Positions 42,484 through 51,626 are shown, counted from the first letter of the stretch. The stretch: 64,000 nucleotides of DNA from JAOBAU01 sp034667465 (GCA_034667465.1 JAXDJV010000025.1:310001-374000); one strand, 5' to 3'. The notes: a model not told the origin generated them from the letters alone. A program made the numbers and translations.

Positions 42484-43785
42484 ATGCGCGTCCTGGTCAT
42501 TGGTCAGGGAGGGCGGGAGCACGCGATCGCGTGGAAGCTCCGTCAATCCCCGCTCGTAAAAGAGCTTTACGCAGCGCCGGGGAACGCCGGCATCGCTCAG
42601 GTCGCCGACTGCGTGAATATCGGCGTCGCCGACATCATCGAGCTGGCCGATTTCGCCGAAAAACTGCGCATCGATCTCACGGTCGTCGGACCCGAGCTGC
42701 CGCTCACGCTCGGCATCGTCGACGAATTCCAGAAGCGCGGACTCACCATCTTTGGCCCAACGCGCCTCGCCGCCGAGCTGGAAGGCTCGAAGGTCTTCTC
42801 CAAAGAATTCATGCGGAAGTACAACATCCCGACGGCCGACTACGCCGTTTGCGTCTCGGTCGACGAGGCGAAAGCAGCGCTGAAGTCGATGAAGTATCCG
42901 GCCGTCATCAAGGTCGACGGACTCGCCGCCGGCAAAGGAGTCGTGATCGTCGAGTCGTCGAAAGAGGCCGATGAATACCTGCGACTCGTTTTCGAAGAGA
43001 AGCGCTTCGGCAACGCCGCGAATCGCATCCTCGTCGAGGAGTATCTGACCGGCGAAGAAGTGTCGTTCATGGTGCTGACCGACGGGAAAAAGCTCGTGCC
43101 GCTCGCACCAGCGAAGGACTACAAGAAAGCGTTCGATGGCGAGACCGGACCGAACACCGGCGGCATGGGCGCGCACTCGCCGGCCGTCGTGCTGAGCGGT
43201 CAGACCGCGGCCGACATCGTCCGGAACATAGTCGTTCCGACGATCGAGGGGATGGCGGCCGAAGGCCGGCCGTACACCGGCTGTCTCTACGTCGGACTGA
43301 TGCTCACCGAGAGCGGACCGAAAGTGCTCGAGTACAACTGCCGCTTCGGCGATCCGGAGACGCAGGTGCAGATGCTCCGGCTCGAAGACGATCTCGCCGA
43401 CGTGATGCTGAAGATCGCGCGCGGCAACCTCGGCGACACGAAGCTCAACTGGAAAAAGGAAGCGGCGGCGTGCGTTGTCGTCGCGGTCGAAGGCTACCCC
43501 GACGATTTTCCGAAAGGGCAGGAAGTCGCCATCGATCCGATCGACGACGAAGCCGTGCAGATCTTCCACGCCGGCGTGATCAACAAGGGCGGAAAGATGA
43601 TTAACGTTGCCGGACGCGTGGCCAACGTCTGCGCGCGCGGCGCAACGCTGTCGGAAGCGCTCGGCAAAGCGTATGCAGCCGTTCCGAAGGTGCGCTTCGA
43701 AGGCGCGCGATATCGCCGCGACATCGGCTATCTCGCGCTGCAGCGCAAGCAGGACAGCGGCGCGCTTCCGGCCGTGAGCTCGTAA
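42484..43785 (+). CDS. purD: Phosphoribosylamine-glycine ligase
   Basis: The protein has 433 residues. MRVLVIGQGGREHAIAWKL is the diagnostic N-terminus; GPELPLTLGIVD, ATP-grasp elements (VIKVDGLAAGKGV) and GGMGAHSP follow. It joins glycine to phosphoribosylamine to form GAR. It is separated by 11 bases from purE, so they form a purine operon that may extend into the CDF exporter gene. Confidence 0.96.
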   Translation: MRVLVIGQGGREHAIAWKLRQSPLVKELYAAPGNAGIAQVADCVNIGVADIIELADFAEKLRIDLTVVGPELPLTLGIVDEFQKRGLTIFGPTRLAAELEGSKVFSKEFMRKYNIPTADYAVCVSVDEAKAALKSMKYPAVIKVDGLAAGKGVVIVESSKEADEYLRLVFEEKRFGNAANRILVEEYLTGEEVSFMVLTDGKKLVPLAPAKDYKKAFDGETGPNTGGMGAHSPAVVLSGQTAADIVRNIVVPTIEGMAAEGRPYTGCLYVGLMLTESGPKVLEYNCRFGDPETQVQMLRLEDDLADVMLKIARGNLGDTKLNWKKEAAACVVVAVEGYPDDFPKGQEVAIDPIDDEAVQIFHAGVINKGGKMINVAGRVANVCARGATLSEALGKAYAAVPKVRFEGARYRRDIGYLALQRKQDSGALPAVSS

Positions 43786-43796
43786 GGACGCGACAG

Positions 43797-44294
43797 ATGC
43801 CTTCTCCCTGGGTCTTCATCATCATTGGCAGCGATTCCGACGCGAAAGCGATGGATGCCACGTGCGCTGCGCTCGACGAATTCGGCGTCGCGTACGAGCT
43901 GATCGTCGCGTCCGCGCATCGTTCGCCGGAGCGCGCCAAGCAGGCCATCGCCAACGCAGAGCGCGACGGCGCGCGCGTCTTCATCGCCGCGGCAGGAATG
44001 GCCGCGCATCTGCCGGGAGTCGTGGCGTCGTTCACGACGAAACCGGTAATCGGCGTTCCGCTCGCCTCCGGCTCGCTGCAGGGGCTTGATTCGCTCTACG
44101 CCATCGTGCAGATGCCGCCCGGGATTCCGGTGGCGACGGTCGCGATCGGCGGCGCGCGCAACGCCGGCATTCTCGCGGTGCAGATTCTTGCGACGTCAGA
44201 CGAGACGCTCGCCGCGAAGCTGCGCGAGAGTCGCGTGACGATGGCGGCCGCGGTCGCCGAGAAGTCGAAGAGCGTGGAGCGATCGACGCGTTAG
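43797..44294 (+). CDS. purE: N5-carboxyaminoimidazole ribonucleotide mutase
   Basis: The protein has 165 residues. IIGSDSDAKAM and VASAHRSPER are the signature loops of class I PurE; GMAAHLPGVVAS and PLASGSLQGLDSLYAIVQMPPGIPVATV line the active site. It converts N5-CAIR to CAIR. A purK would be expected elsewhere; none is in this window. Confidence 0.95.
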   Translation: MPSPWVFIIIGSDSDAKAMDATCAALDEFGVAYELIVASAHRSPERAKQAIANAERDGARVFIAAAGMAAHLPGVVASFTTKPVIGVPLASGSLQGLDSLYAIVQMPPGIPVATVAIGGARNAGILAVQILATSDETLAAKLRESRVTMAAAVAEKSKSVERSTR

Positions 44295-44307
44295 GGTTTT
44301 TCAGCCC

Positions 44308-45240
44308 ATGCACGCGCATTCGCACTCGCACCCCCATCACGGTTCCGAAGTCTCGCGCAAACTGCTCGTCGCGGCCATCGCGACCGTGACGTTCGTCGTG
44401 ATCGAGCTGGCGATCGGATGGTTCTCCGGCTCGCTCGCGCTCGTCGGCGACGCGCTGCACAACTTCACCGACGCGCTGGCGTTACTGCTTGCACTCTTCG
44501 CCGTTCGCGTCGAGCGCCGCCCGCCGAATCCGAAAAAATCGTACGGCTATCACCGCGCCGGCGTGCTCGCGGCATTCATCAACGCGGGAACGCTCGCCGC
44601 TTTCACGATCTTCATCTTCGTCGAAGCGTTCTCGCGACTGCACACGCCGCATTCGGTCGACAGCTCGCTGATGCTGATCACCGCGGCAGTCGCGCTCGTG
44701 CTCAACGCCGCCATCACGTGGTGGCTGCGCGACGAAGGAAAGCACGATCTCAACATCCGCGGCGCCGTGCAGCACATGCTCGGCGATGCAGTGTCGTCGG
44801 CCGGCATCATCATCGCCGCAATCCTGATTCGCACCACCGGCTCGTCGGCGTGGGATCCGGCGATCTCGATCGTCATCGGCGTGCTGATTCTCTGGAGCAG
44901 CTGGGGAATCCTCAGCGAGACGATCAACCTGCTGCTCGAAGGAACACCGAACAGCATCGATCCCGACGCCGTCACCCGTTCGCTCGGCGGCATCGACGGC
45001 ATCCTCGGCGTTCATCACCTGCACATCTGGGCGCTCACTCCATCGCGGCCGGCGCTCTCATGTCACCTGATGGTCGGCGACGTCCCGCTCAGGAACACGC
45101 AGGCGCTGCTGGCGCAGGTGAGCGAAATGCTCGCGCACGAGTACCGCATCGCGCACACGACGGTGCAGTTCGAATTCACGCAATGCGACGCGGACGATCC
45201 GTACTGCGTGCCGTTCACGAACAAGTCATCCCGAGCGTAG
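44308..45240 (+). CDS. Cation diffusion facilitator (zinc/divalent metal exporter)
   Basis: The protein has 310 residues. A His-rich start (MHAHSHSHPHHG) precedes six transmembrane helices. GDALHNFTDAL carries the HxxxD metal site of helix II, and DLNIRGAVQHMLGDAVSSAG the matching site of helix V. A C-terminal metallochaperone-like domain (GVHHLHIWALT) follows. It expels Zn2+ or related ions using the proton gradient. The last residues SSRA and the TAG stop come from repeat copy 4, which suggests the original C-terminus was replaced. Confidence 0.9.
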   Translation: MHAHSHSHPHHGSEVSRKLLVAAIATVTFVVIELAIGWFSGSLALVGDALHNFTDALALLLALFAVRVERRPPNPKKSYGYHRAGVLAAFINAGTLAAFTIFIFVEAFSRLHTPHSVDSSLMLITAAVALVLNAAITWWLRDEGKHDLNIRGAVQHMLGDAVSSAGIIIAAILIRTTGSSAWDPAISIVIGVLILWSSWGILSETINLLLEGTPNSIDPDAVTRSLGGIDGILGVHHLHIWALTPSRPALSCHLMVGDVPLRNTQALLAQVSEMLAHEYRIAHTTVQFEFTQCDADDPYCVPFTNKSSRA

Positions 45241-45313
45241 CGAGGGATCGGGGCGGGTGGGGCAACCGGCTGCCGCACCTCACACCCGGATCCCTCGTTA
45301 CGCTCGGGATGAC
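45225..45313. repeat. Palindromic repeat copy 4
   Basis: GTCATCCCGAGCGTAGCGAG and the matching right arm ending CGCTCGGGATGAC form an 89-base hairpin. The TAG in the left arm ends the CDF gene. The right arm stops four bases before the stop of the convergent TPR gene. Confidence 0.9.
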
Positions 45314-45317
45314 AACC

Positions 45318-46964
45318 TCAGCGCACTTTGTACGAATCGGGATACGTGAAGCTCACCGTCTCCGTCGTCACTCCGAGCGGCACGAGCATCGCGACGTTCG
45401 GCGACATTGCGTAGAACGGGCGGAGATCGATCGCGTTGCCGAGGATGAGATTGCCGTTCGTGCCGCAGACGTCGCCGGTGCGGAGCATGTTCTCGATCGG
45501 ACGCTTCACGCGCATCGACGGATAGAGGTGATTGACTTCGTCGCGCGCGGCGCCATACGGCTTGGCCATGTACATCTTTGTCATCGACGCGATCGTCAGA
45601 TCTTCCTTCGTCACACGCGCGTTCGTGTCGTAGGTGTACGCAACGTTCGCGTTCCAGTCGACGCGCGGCAGACCTTCGACCGTGAAGCCGTCGTAGCCGC
45701 CTTTGATCGCGACTGCTGACAGCGCGTCGTTCACGTATGAGTAATCGGCCGTCATCGAGATGACGTGGTTGCAGCCGGCGACGTTCTGATAGTCGACCTG
45801 CTGCTGCGCGATCCGGTTCTGCGCGTCGAACGTGTAGCGCGACACGTACTTCTGTCCCTCGAGGATCATCTCCTCGCGATCGAGCAGCCAGAAATCGCCG
45901 GTCTTGTGCGCGGTGTACGTCAGCACCTCGCCGGTCGACGGCGCGGTGATTCGTTCGAGATATTGCGGACCCTGCGAATAGCGGATCTGCGTTCCCTGAC
46001 CCTGAATGATGTCGCCGTTGTATGTCCATCCTTCGGCGCGCCGCGCCTCCTGAATCGCTTTCTGCCGCGACGGCGTGTAGCGGATCGCGTCGAGCAGCGT
46101 GCCGCCGGCGGAAATGCACGGCAGCGGCTCCGCTTTCGCGAAGCGCTCACCGAAGTAATACGAATTGCGCGTTGCCGACGCGCCGTCGATGCACGGACGC
46201 GAGCTCCAGAGCGGCGCCGCGGTCGTGTACGGACCGTGCCAGCAGCGATGACACCACGTCGTGCCGATCAGCAAACGCAGACCGCAGAACGGACAGACGA
46301 TCTTCGTTCGCATGTCTTCGACTTCGCTCTCGAGCAGGAGGATGCGCTGATCGCTGGCGCTCTTCAGATCGGCGTCGCTCTCCAGTTCCTGATAGCGATG
46401 AAAACGCTCGGCAGCTTTCGCGAGCTCGCCGCGCTTTTCGTAAATCACCGCTTCATTGAAGACCGCGTTCGGATCGGTCGGCCGCTGCTGCTCCGCCTGT
46501 TCGAACAGTTTCAGCGCGCCATTGAGATCGTTCTTCTCGTAAAGGAAACGGCCGCGTGTAAAAAGTCCCTGATACTCCTGCGCGATCTGCCGGTTCTTCT
46601 GCAGGTCGCGCTGAAAATCGAGATCGTTGAGCAGTGAAACGACGAGCGGCTTTTCGGCGCCGTTCGGATAGACCTGCAGATAGCGATCGATCTTCGTCTG
46701 CGCTTCGGTGTAACGGCCGGCGCGCGCGAGGCTGAGCGCGAGGTCGTAGAGCACCGCGGCGTTGTCCGGCTGCATCGCGGCCGCTTTCGCGAAGTAGTCG
46801 ACGGCGAGTCCGTACTCCTTCAGATCGAAATACTTTTTGCCGAAGAGCGCGGTCTTCGTGAAGTCTTCCGATGACGTCGCGGCCGCGGCGGGCGGCGGAA
46901 CCGTTTCCTGCGCCACGAGCGGCGTGGCGAGAAACAGCAGCAGAGCGATCAGCGTGTATCTCAT
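45318..46964 (-). CDS. Exported TPR protein with zinc-ribbon-like motif
   Basis: The protein has 548 residues with a signal peptide ending TPLVAQ. TPR units fill residues 30-200 (YGLAVDYFAKAAAMQPDNAA, LKLFEQAEQQRPTDPNAV). CPFCG...CHRC near the middle resembles a zinc ribbon, unusual for an exported protein. The C-terminal half is beta-rich with YD-repeat-like segments (YTFDAQNRIAQQQVDY). It directly follows the Pro/Ala-rich gene (TGATG overlap), so the two are coupled. Function unknown. Confidence 0.7.
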   Translation of the reverse strand: MRYTLIALLLFLATPLVAQETVPPPAAAATSSEDFTKTALFGKKYFDLKEYGLAVDYFAKAAAMQPDNAAVLYDLALSLARAGRYTEAQTKIDRYLQVYPNGAEKPLVVSLLNDLDFQRDLQKNRQIAQEYQGLFTRGRFLYEKNDLNGALKLFEQAEQQRPTDPNAVFNEAVIYEKRGELAKAAERFHRYQELESDADLKSASDQRILLLESEVEDMRTKIVCPFCGLRLLIGTTWCHRCWHGPYTTAAPLWSSRPCIDGASATRNSYYFGERFAKAEPLPCISAGGTLLDAIRYTPSRQKAIQEARRAEGWTYNGDIIQGQGTQIRYSQGPQYLERITAPSTGEVLTYTAHKTGDFWLLDREEMILEGQKYVSRYTFDAQNRIAQQQVDYQNVAGCNHVISMTADYSYVNDALSAVAIKGGYDGFTVEGLPRVDWNANVAYTYDTNARVTKEDLTIASMTKMYMAKPYGAARDEVNHLYPSMRVKRPIENMLRTGDVCGTNGNLILGNAIDLRPFYAMSPNVAMLVPLGVTTETVSFTYPDSYKVR

Positions 46965-48343
46965 CAGGTCCCCTGCAGAAATCCGTCGATCACTGTGGTC
47001 AGCCAGAGCTGCTGATCTTCAGTCGGCTGCGAGCGCGACAACAGCAGATAGAGCGCGCGGCGTTTCTGCTGATCGGTGAAACGGCCGGTCTTGTCGCGCA
47101 GCGCTTTTTCCGGATCGGCTTCGAGATCGGGCGCGGCGTCGAGTAGCACGTCGGTCGCATCTTTCGGCGCCCAGTGTTTCGGCATGTCGCTGCCGAACAG
47201 TTTCGCGACGAGCGACATCCGTTCGGTCTCGTCCTGTGCGCCGACGACCGCGCCGGCGAGTTTGCTGCGCATTCCCGACACCTGAATCAGCGGACGGAGA
47301 TTCGACAGCAGCTGGATGCGCTGCGAACAGGCGTCCAGGATTTTCGATTTGATGTTGTCGTCGGTGATGGCGTTGCTGGCATCGAGCACTTTGTCGATGC
47401 GCTGCGTTTCGTACGCGATGAACGCCTCAGCCACATCTTCCGCCGGCGTCGCCGGATCGACAGTCATCGCCGCCGGAGCCGGAGCCGGTTCCTGCGCGGG
47501 CGCAGGAGCGGAAGCGGGTACCGGCGCGGGCGCCGGAGCAGGCGCCGGCGTTTGCGTTTGCGTCGTCGTCGCGGTCGTTTCCGCCGGTGCCGGCGCGGGA
47601 GCCGGAGCCGGCAGCGGCGCAGGCGGCGCTTCGACGACGACCGTCTGCAACGCCGGCTGCGGCGCCTGCACCGGTTGCACCGTCGCAACGGCCGGCGCGG
47701 CCGGCGCGGCGTTGACGTCGACGAGCGCCAGATCGGCGCCGGCCATCGTCGTTGGTGTCGTGTCGGCGAGCTTCGGCACGCGCAGATCGGCCGGCGCGTT
47801 CATCGCCGTCACCGGCGCGGACTGCGGAATCGGAACGAGCTTCGGACCGCCGAGGATTGAGGCGGAGGGTGGAAGCGGGCGGACCAGCTCCGCGTCGCTC
47901 GTCAGTCCGGAGTCGAGCAGACGCTCGCGCACGCGCTGCCGAATCTCTTCCGCCACGCGGCGCTGCTGCAATCGTTGTGCGTCGGTGCGGTAGTTCGTGC
48001 TGTTGCGATCGATGGTCGCATCGCAATGACACGGCCCGATGCGATCGGGCTCGTACTGATTCTCGCCGCGAACGCGCTTCATGTAATCGACGATCGCCAG
48101 ATTGCGCTTCATCACCGCGTCGCGAACGCGTTCGCATGCGGCCTGCGAGGCGAACTGATCGGTCGCATCGATGTCGGCGAAGAGACGCGTGTCGGCGCGA
48201 TACATCGACACGTGATAGTGAAAAACTTCGCACGCCTGCGAGCCGGCCGTCGTCGCCGGCGGACAGACCAGTGCCTGCGCGCGCGCGCCGCCGGAGCTCA
48301 CAACGATGGCAGCGAGCGCGATGGGGACTATGTGTAATCGCAT
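46964..48343 (-). CDS. Exported protein with long Pro/Ala-rich linker
   Basis: The protein has 459 residues with a signal peptide ending GGARAQ. An N-terminal Cys-containing domain (to about 190) and a C-terminal helical domain (from about 310, AEAFIAYETQRIDKVLDASN) are joined by a long low-complexity Pro/Ala/Thr stretch. Such linkers span periplasm or peptidoglycan. The stop overlaps the start of the next TPR protein by one base, so they likely work together. No family recognised. Confidence 0.65.
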   Translation of the reverse strand: MRLHIVPIALAAIVVSSGGARAQALVCPPATTAGSQACEVFHYHVSMYRADTRLFADIDATDQFASQAACERVRDAVMKRNLAIVDYMKRVRGENQYEPDRIGPCHCDATIDRNSTNYRTDAQRLQQRRVAEEIRQRVRERLLDSGLTSDAELVRPLPPSASILGGPKLVPIPQSAPVTAMNAPADLRVPKLADTTPTTMAGADLALVDVNAAPAAPAVATVQPVQAPQPALQTVVVEAPPAPLPAPAPAPAPAETTATTTQTQTPAPAPAPAPVPASAPAPAQEPAPAPAAMTVDPATPAEDVAEAFIAYETQRIDKVLDASNAITDDNIKSKILDACSQRIQLLSNLRPLIQVSGMRSKLAGAVVGAQDETERMSLVAKLFGSDMPKHWAPKDATDVLLDAAPDLEADPEKALRDKTGRFTDQQKRRALYLLLSRSQPTEDQQLWLTTVIDGFLQGT

Positions 48344-48432
48344 GGAAGAGTGCCGGGGATTATACCTGTCGCCGTTCAACGATCCCGCGGCGCGGTCGTA
48401 CCGATCAGCAGGTAACGAAAGGAGATCACCGG

Positions 48433-48906
48433 ATGAGCAAACGCACACTCACTCTCGCTGTTGCCGCGATCGTCATCGCCGTTGCGGCGGCGCCGTTCGT
48501 CATCGCTGGCGAGCGCTTCCATCACCGCGACCATTTCGGCGCCGACGGCGAAGCGATGATGTTCAGCCACATCAGTCGCATCAAGTCGGCGCTCGATCTT
48601 TCCGATGCGCAGGTCGATCAGATCCGCGCGATTCACACCGCACTTCGCGAACAGAACAAGCCGTACCGCGAATCGCTCCACGGCGGATTCGGCGCCGTCG
48701 CCCAGGCGCTGCTCGCGAATCCGAACGACCTCGCCGCCGCACAGGCGTTGATGGACAAGCAGGACCAGGCCGAGCGCGTGCTGAAAGCGAACACGCTCGC
48801 CGCCGCGGCGAAAGCAGCGAACGTGCTCACGCCCGCGCAGCGCGAGAAGGTTTCGCAGTTCATCGCCGAGCGTCAGGCGCACCGGCAGCAGCGCGACGCA
48901 CAGTAA
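48433..48906 (+). CDS. Spy/CpxP-like periplasmic protein
   Basis: The protein has 157 residues with a signal peptide ending FVIAGE. A His-rich start (RFHHRDHFG) is followed by helices with two LTxxQ-type motifs: DLSDAQVDQIRAI and VLTPAQREKVSQFI. Spy and CpxP are envelope stress chaperones or sensors. AGGAGA precedes the ATG. The next genes are an ECF sigma factor, a small membrane protein and a second LTxxQ protein, so this appears to be an envelope-stress module. Confidence 0.75.
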   Translation: MSKRTLTLAVAAIVIAVAAAPFVIAGERFHHRDHFGADGEAMMFSHISRIKSALDLSDAQVDQIRAIHTALREQNKPYRESLHGGFGAVAQALLANPNDLAAAQALMDKQDQAERVLKANTLAAAAKAANVLTPAQREKVSQFIAERQAHRQQRDAQ

Positions 48907-48912
48907 ACATTC

Positions 48913-49578
48913 ATGAGCAACTCCCTCGCAGCGCTGTATGAAAGGCCCGGCAACGGGCCTTTCGGTGCGTTCGATCGTCTATTGTTCGTTCCCGCGGGAG
49001 AAAAACCGGAGCAGGTGACGAGCGACGATCCGATCGAAACACGAGCCATTACGGGCGTGAAAGCAGGCGACGCAGCGGCGTTCGACTACCTCGTGTCAAA
49101 ATATCTGAAACGAGTGACGTCGATCGCGTGGGGAATCGTGCGCAGTCCGCAGGACGCGGAAGATCTCGCTCAGGAAGCGTTCGTGAAAGCGTATCAATCG
49201 ATCGGCCGCTTCCGTTCCGGCGAGCCGTTCGGTCCCTGGATCTACCGCATCGTGACGAACCTCGGGCTCGACGTCGTCAAACACCGGAAGCGTTTCCGGC
49301 ATGAGGAGCTGAGTGAAGGTGAGCCGGCCGAGCGACGTGACAGCGCCGATCTTCCGGCCATCGCGCACGAGCTCGGATCTCGGATCGATGCGGCGATCGA
49401 GTCGCTGCCGGAGATGCAGCGAATCGTGGCGCGGCTTTATCTCGTCGAGCAGTTCGACCACGGCGAGATCGCTGCGATGATGAATCTGAGCGAAGGAACG
49501 GTGCGCTCGCATCTTTCTCTCGCTCGCAGGAAACTGCAGGACAGGTTGTCGGACCTCCGCGAGGCAAACCATGAGTAA
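48913..49578 (+). CDS. ECF RNA polymerase sigma factor (RpoE-like)
   Basis: The protein has up to 221 residues. Region 2 (AFDYLVSKYLKRVTSIAWGI, DLAQEAFVKAYQSI, PWIYRIVTNLGLDVV) and region 4 (LPEMQRIVARLYLVEQFDHGEIA, SEGTVRSHLSLARRKL) are typical. The ATG at 48913 has no ribosome site, and a strong hairpin covers codons 10-17; GTG 49015 after GGAG would give 187 residues and may be the true start. It overlaps the next small membrane protein by 8 bases. Confidence 0.88.
   Translation: MSNSLAALYERPGNGPFGAFDRLLFVPAGEKPEQVTSDDPIETRAITGVKAGDAAAFDYLVSKYLKRVTSIAWGIVRSPQDAEDLAQEAFVKAYQSIGRFRSGEPFGPWIYRIVTNLGLDVVKHRKRFRHEELSEGEPAERRDSADLPAIAHELGSRIDAAIESLPEMQRIVARLYLVEQFDHGEIAAMMNLSEGTVRSHLSLARRKLQDRLSDLREANHE
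48940..48963 (+). terminator. Hairpin downstream of the Spy-like gene, at the 5' end of the sigma ORF
   Basis: GAAAGGCCCG and CGGGCCTTTC are exact reverse complements around a GCAA loop. It lies 34 bases after the Spy-like stop. There is no long T run. It could terminate the Spy transcript or attenuate read-through into the sigma gene. Confidence 0.5.
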
Positions 49579-49870
49579 CGATCGATTTCTCGAGCGTCTG
49601 CGGATCGAAGCGCAGTCGCTTCGCTTTGAACCGTCCCACTTCGCGGTGACGCGGATGTCGGCGCGCATTCGCGAGCGCATCGCCACACCGACTGTTTCGC
49701 AGCTCCTCGCAAACTGGATGCGGCCGCTCGCTCTTTCATTCGGCGCGATCGCGCTCGTCTCGACCCTCGGCGTTGCGTGGTACGAATCGCAGGAAACCGT
49801 CGCGATGGAGTCGACGATCGCGCAGAGCAACATCGACGTGGAAATGGCCGGGTACTCGTTTGGCGACTGA
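49571..49870 (+). CDS. Small single-pass membrane protein, candidate anti-sigma
   Basis: The protein has 99 residues: a cytosolic helical part (FLERLRIEAQSLRFEPSHF, RIRERI) and one transmembrane helix (LALSFGAIALVSTLGVAWY), then a short periplasmic end. It overlaps the sigma gene by 8 bases and the next gene by about 11. Position and topology fit an anti-sigma factor, though I see no zinc motif. Assignment rests on context. Confidence 0.6.
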   Translation: MSNDRFLERLRIEAQSLRFEPSHFAVTRMSARIRERIATPTVSQLLANWMRPLALSFGAIALVSTLGVAWYESQETVAMESTIAQSNIDVEMAGYSFGD

Positions 49871-50270
49871 CGATCTCACCCCGCGGCCCGCCGCCACGCG
49901 CACCCGCGCGATGACGGCCGTGATCCTCGCGTGCCTCTGCGGCATCCTCATCGGAATCGCCGCCGATCACGCGTGGCTGCTCTATCAGCGGCGCATCATG
50001 CCGCCGCACTTCGCCGGCCGCGTGCCGCGGATGTTCGTCGAGCACCTCAGCCGCAAGCTCGATCTCACACAGCAGCAGCGGACGGAAGTCGAAAAGATTC
50101 TCGAACGCCGCCACGCGCGCGTCGAAGCGATCCGCGCGAGCGTGCGCAAAGAGATCGACGAGACGAACGCCGAGATCGATGTGTTGCTGACGCCGGAGCA
50201 GCGAAAGAAGTTCGTCGAGCTGAAGATGAAGATGGCCGAGCGCGCCGGACACTTCCCGCGTTCGCACTAA
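49860..50270 (+). CDS. Membrane-anchored Spy/CpxP-like (LTxxQ) protein
   Basis: The protein has up to 136 residues. One transmembrane helix (MTAVILACLCGILIGIAA) is followed by periplasmic helices with KLDLTQQQRTEVEKIL and LLTPEQRKKFVEL, the paired LTxxQ motifs of the Spy family. It probably cooperates with the overlapping small membrane protein in sensing. A TTG at 49860 overlapping the previous gene and an ATG at 49911 are both possible starts. Confidence 0.65.
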   Translation: MATDDLTPRPAATRTRAMTAVILACLCGILIGIAADHAWLLYQRRIMPPHFAGRVPRMFVEHLSRKLDLTQQQRTEVEKILERRHARVEAIRASVRKEIDETNAEIDVLLTPEQRKKFVELKMKMAERAGHFPRSH

Positions 50271-50277
50271 GTGCGGC

Positions 50278-51561
50278 TCAGCGCGCCGAATCGGGCCGCA
50301 CACGCAAAAAGAACGTGCACGCCTTCCCGGTCTTCGACTCCACCCAGATCGAGCCGCCGTGCGCGACCGCGAATTCGCGGCAGCGAAAGAGGCTTCGTCC
50401 CGTCCGCTCCGGCGACGCCGGCTGCCAGACGAACCCCGGCTCAAAGATCGACTGACGAAGCTGCTCGGGGACGATCGGCCCGTTGTCCATCACGAAGAAA
50501 AGCAGCAGCGGCTTTCCTTTGTGCTCCATCCAGCGAACGCCGATCACGACCTGCCCGCCGGGCGGAACGTAGTGCAGCGAGTTGTCCATCAGCACGCTCA
50601 GCGCATCAGCGAGCTGCGGATGATCGCGGAACGTTTCCGTCAGCTCGGGGACGTCGACTTCGAGCTTGATGTTTTTCAGGTCGGCGAACGGCACGAAGCG
50701 TTCGGCGACGACGCGCACGAGCTCCGTGACGGTCGGCAGCGTGCGCGACGTCGATCCTTCTTCGACTTCCGGCGCCATCTCCAGCGATGACAGGATCTGA
50801 TCGATCGTGCTCGCGAAATCCATCAGCATCGGATCGTGCTGATTCGTACGCGATGCCGCGATCATCGAATCGTGCAGTCCGCGCAGCGGCGAGAAGATCG
50901 TCTCGCGCACGAACGCCATGAACGACGCGTGATGTCCGTCGGTTGCGTCGGCGGGACGGAAGACGAGCACCGCGCCGCTCGCACCGCCGGAAAGCGGGAC
51001 GAGCGAATAGAGAACGTTGCGATGACGAATGCGCGTCGCGGACGTCGCCGGCACCGACAGCTCGCCGACGCGCAGTCCCGCGGTCGCTTCGATGAACGAG
51101 AGCTTCGCGAGATCGGAAGCCGGCGCGTCGAAGAGCCGCTTCGCTTCATCGGTGACGAACTTCACGGCGCGATCGGGACCGACGACGATCGATGCGACGC
51201 CGGTCGCAATCAGCACGCTGGCAATCGACGTAATCGCAGGCGAGGCTGACTCGACAGGGAACGGGAGCACCGCCGCTTTCGGGAACGGGTCGAGCGCAAC
51301 GGCGGAGCGCGATGCAGGTTGCGGATTCGATTGGTGCTGCGGTGGAGGAGGTGCGGTTTGTACAGCGGGCGCCGGCTGCGTCGCGCGCGGCGCAGGTGCA
51401 GGCGCCGCGGCAACAGGCGCGGACTTCTTTGGTTCCCGTTCTGCCGCAGGCGGAGCGACCGCGGGCAGATCCGACGACGACTTTTTGCGCGGCTTATCGC
51501 ACTTGTCACACAGGATGCCCTGTGTAATGTCGCGGCCGCACATGAAGCATTTCTGGGCCAT
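50278..51561 (-). CDS. Histidine-kinase-like ATPase with N-terminal zinc ribbon
   Basis: The protein has 427 residues. The N-terminus has CFMCG...CDKC, a zinc ribbon, then a long Pro/Ala-rich linker. A PAS-like middle follows (IVVGPDRAVKFVTDEAKRLF). The C-terminal HATPase_c domain is clear: ALSVLMDNSLHYVP (N box), VMDNGP (G1), and a G2-like region. No H-box His of a dimerisation domain is apparent around FSPLRGLHDSMI, so it may not autophosphorylate in the standard way. No response regulator is adjacent. GGAG precedes ATG 51561. Confidence 0.7.
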   Translation of the reverse strand: MAQKCFMCGRDITQGILCDKCDKPRKKSSSDLPAVAPPAAEREPKKSAPVAAAPAPAPRATQPAPAVQTAPPPPQHQSNPQPASRSAVALDPFPKAAVLPFPVESASPAITSIASVLIATGVASIVVGPDRAVKFVTDEAKRLFDAPASDLAKLSFIEATAGLRVGELSVPATSATRIRHRNVLYSLVPLSGGASGAVLVFRPADATDGHHASFMAFVRETIFSPLRGLHDSMIAASRTNQHDPMLMDFASTIDQILSSLEMAPEVEEGSTSRTLPTVTELVRVVAERFVPFADLKNIKLEVDVPELTETFRDHPQLADALSVLMDNSLHYVPPGGQVVIGVRWMEHKGKPLLLFFVMDNGPIVPEQLRQSIFEPGFVWQPASPERTGRSLFRCREFAVAHGGSIWVESKTGKACTFFLRVRPDSAR

Positions 51562-51626
51562 TGGGAGCTCCGGACCGCCGAGTTTACGCGTCTGGCTCAG
51601 GCTCCGCAATCGCCGGTTTCCGATGT

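Noticed and set aside
47460..47720. Low-complexity GC-rich stretch as a minisatellite
   Set aside because: It encodes a continuous Pro/Ala linker with irregular units, so codon-level repetition explains it.
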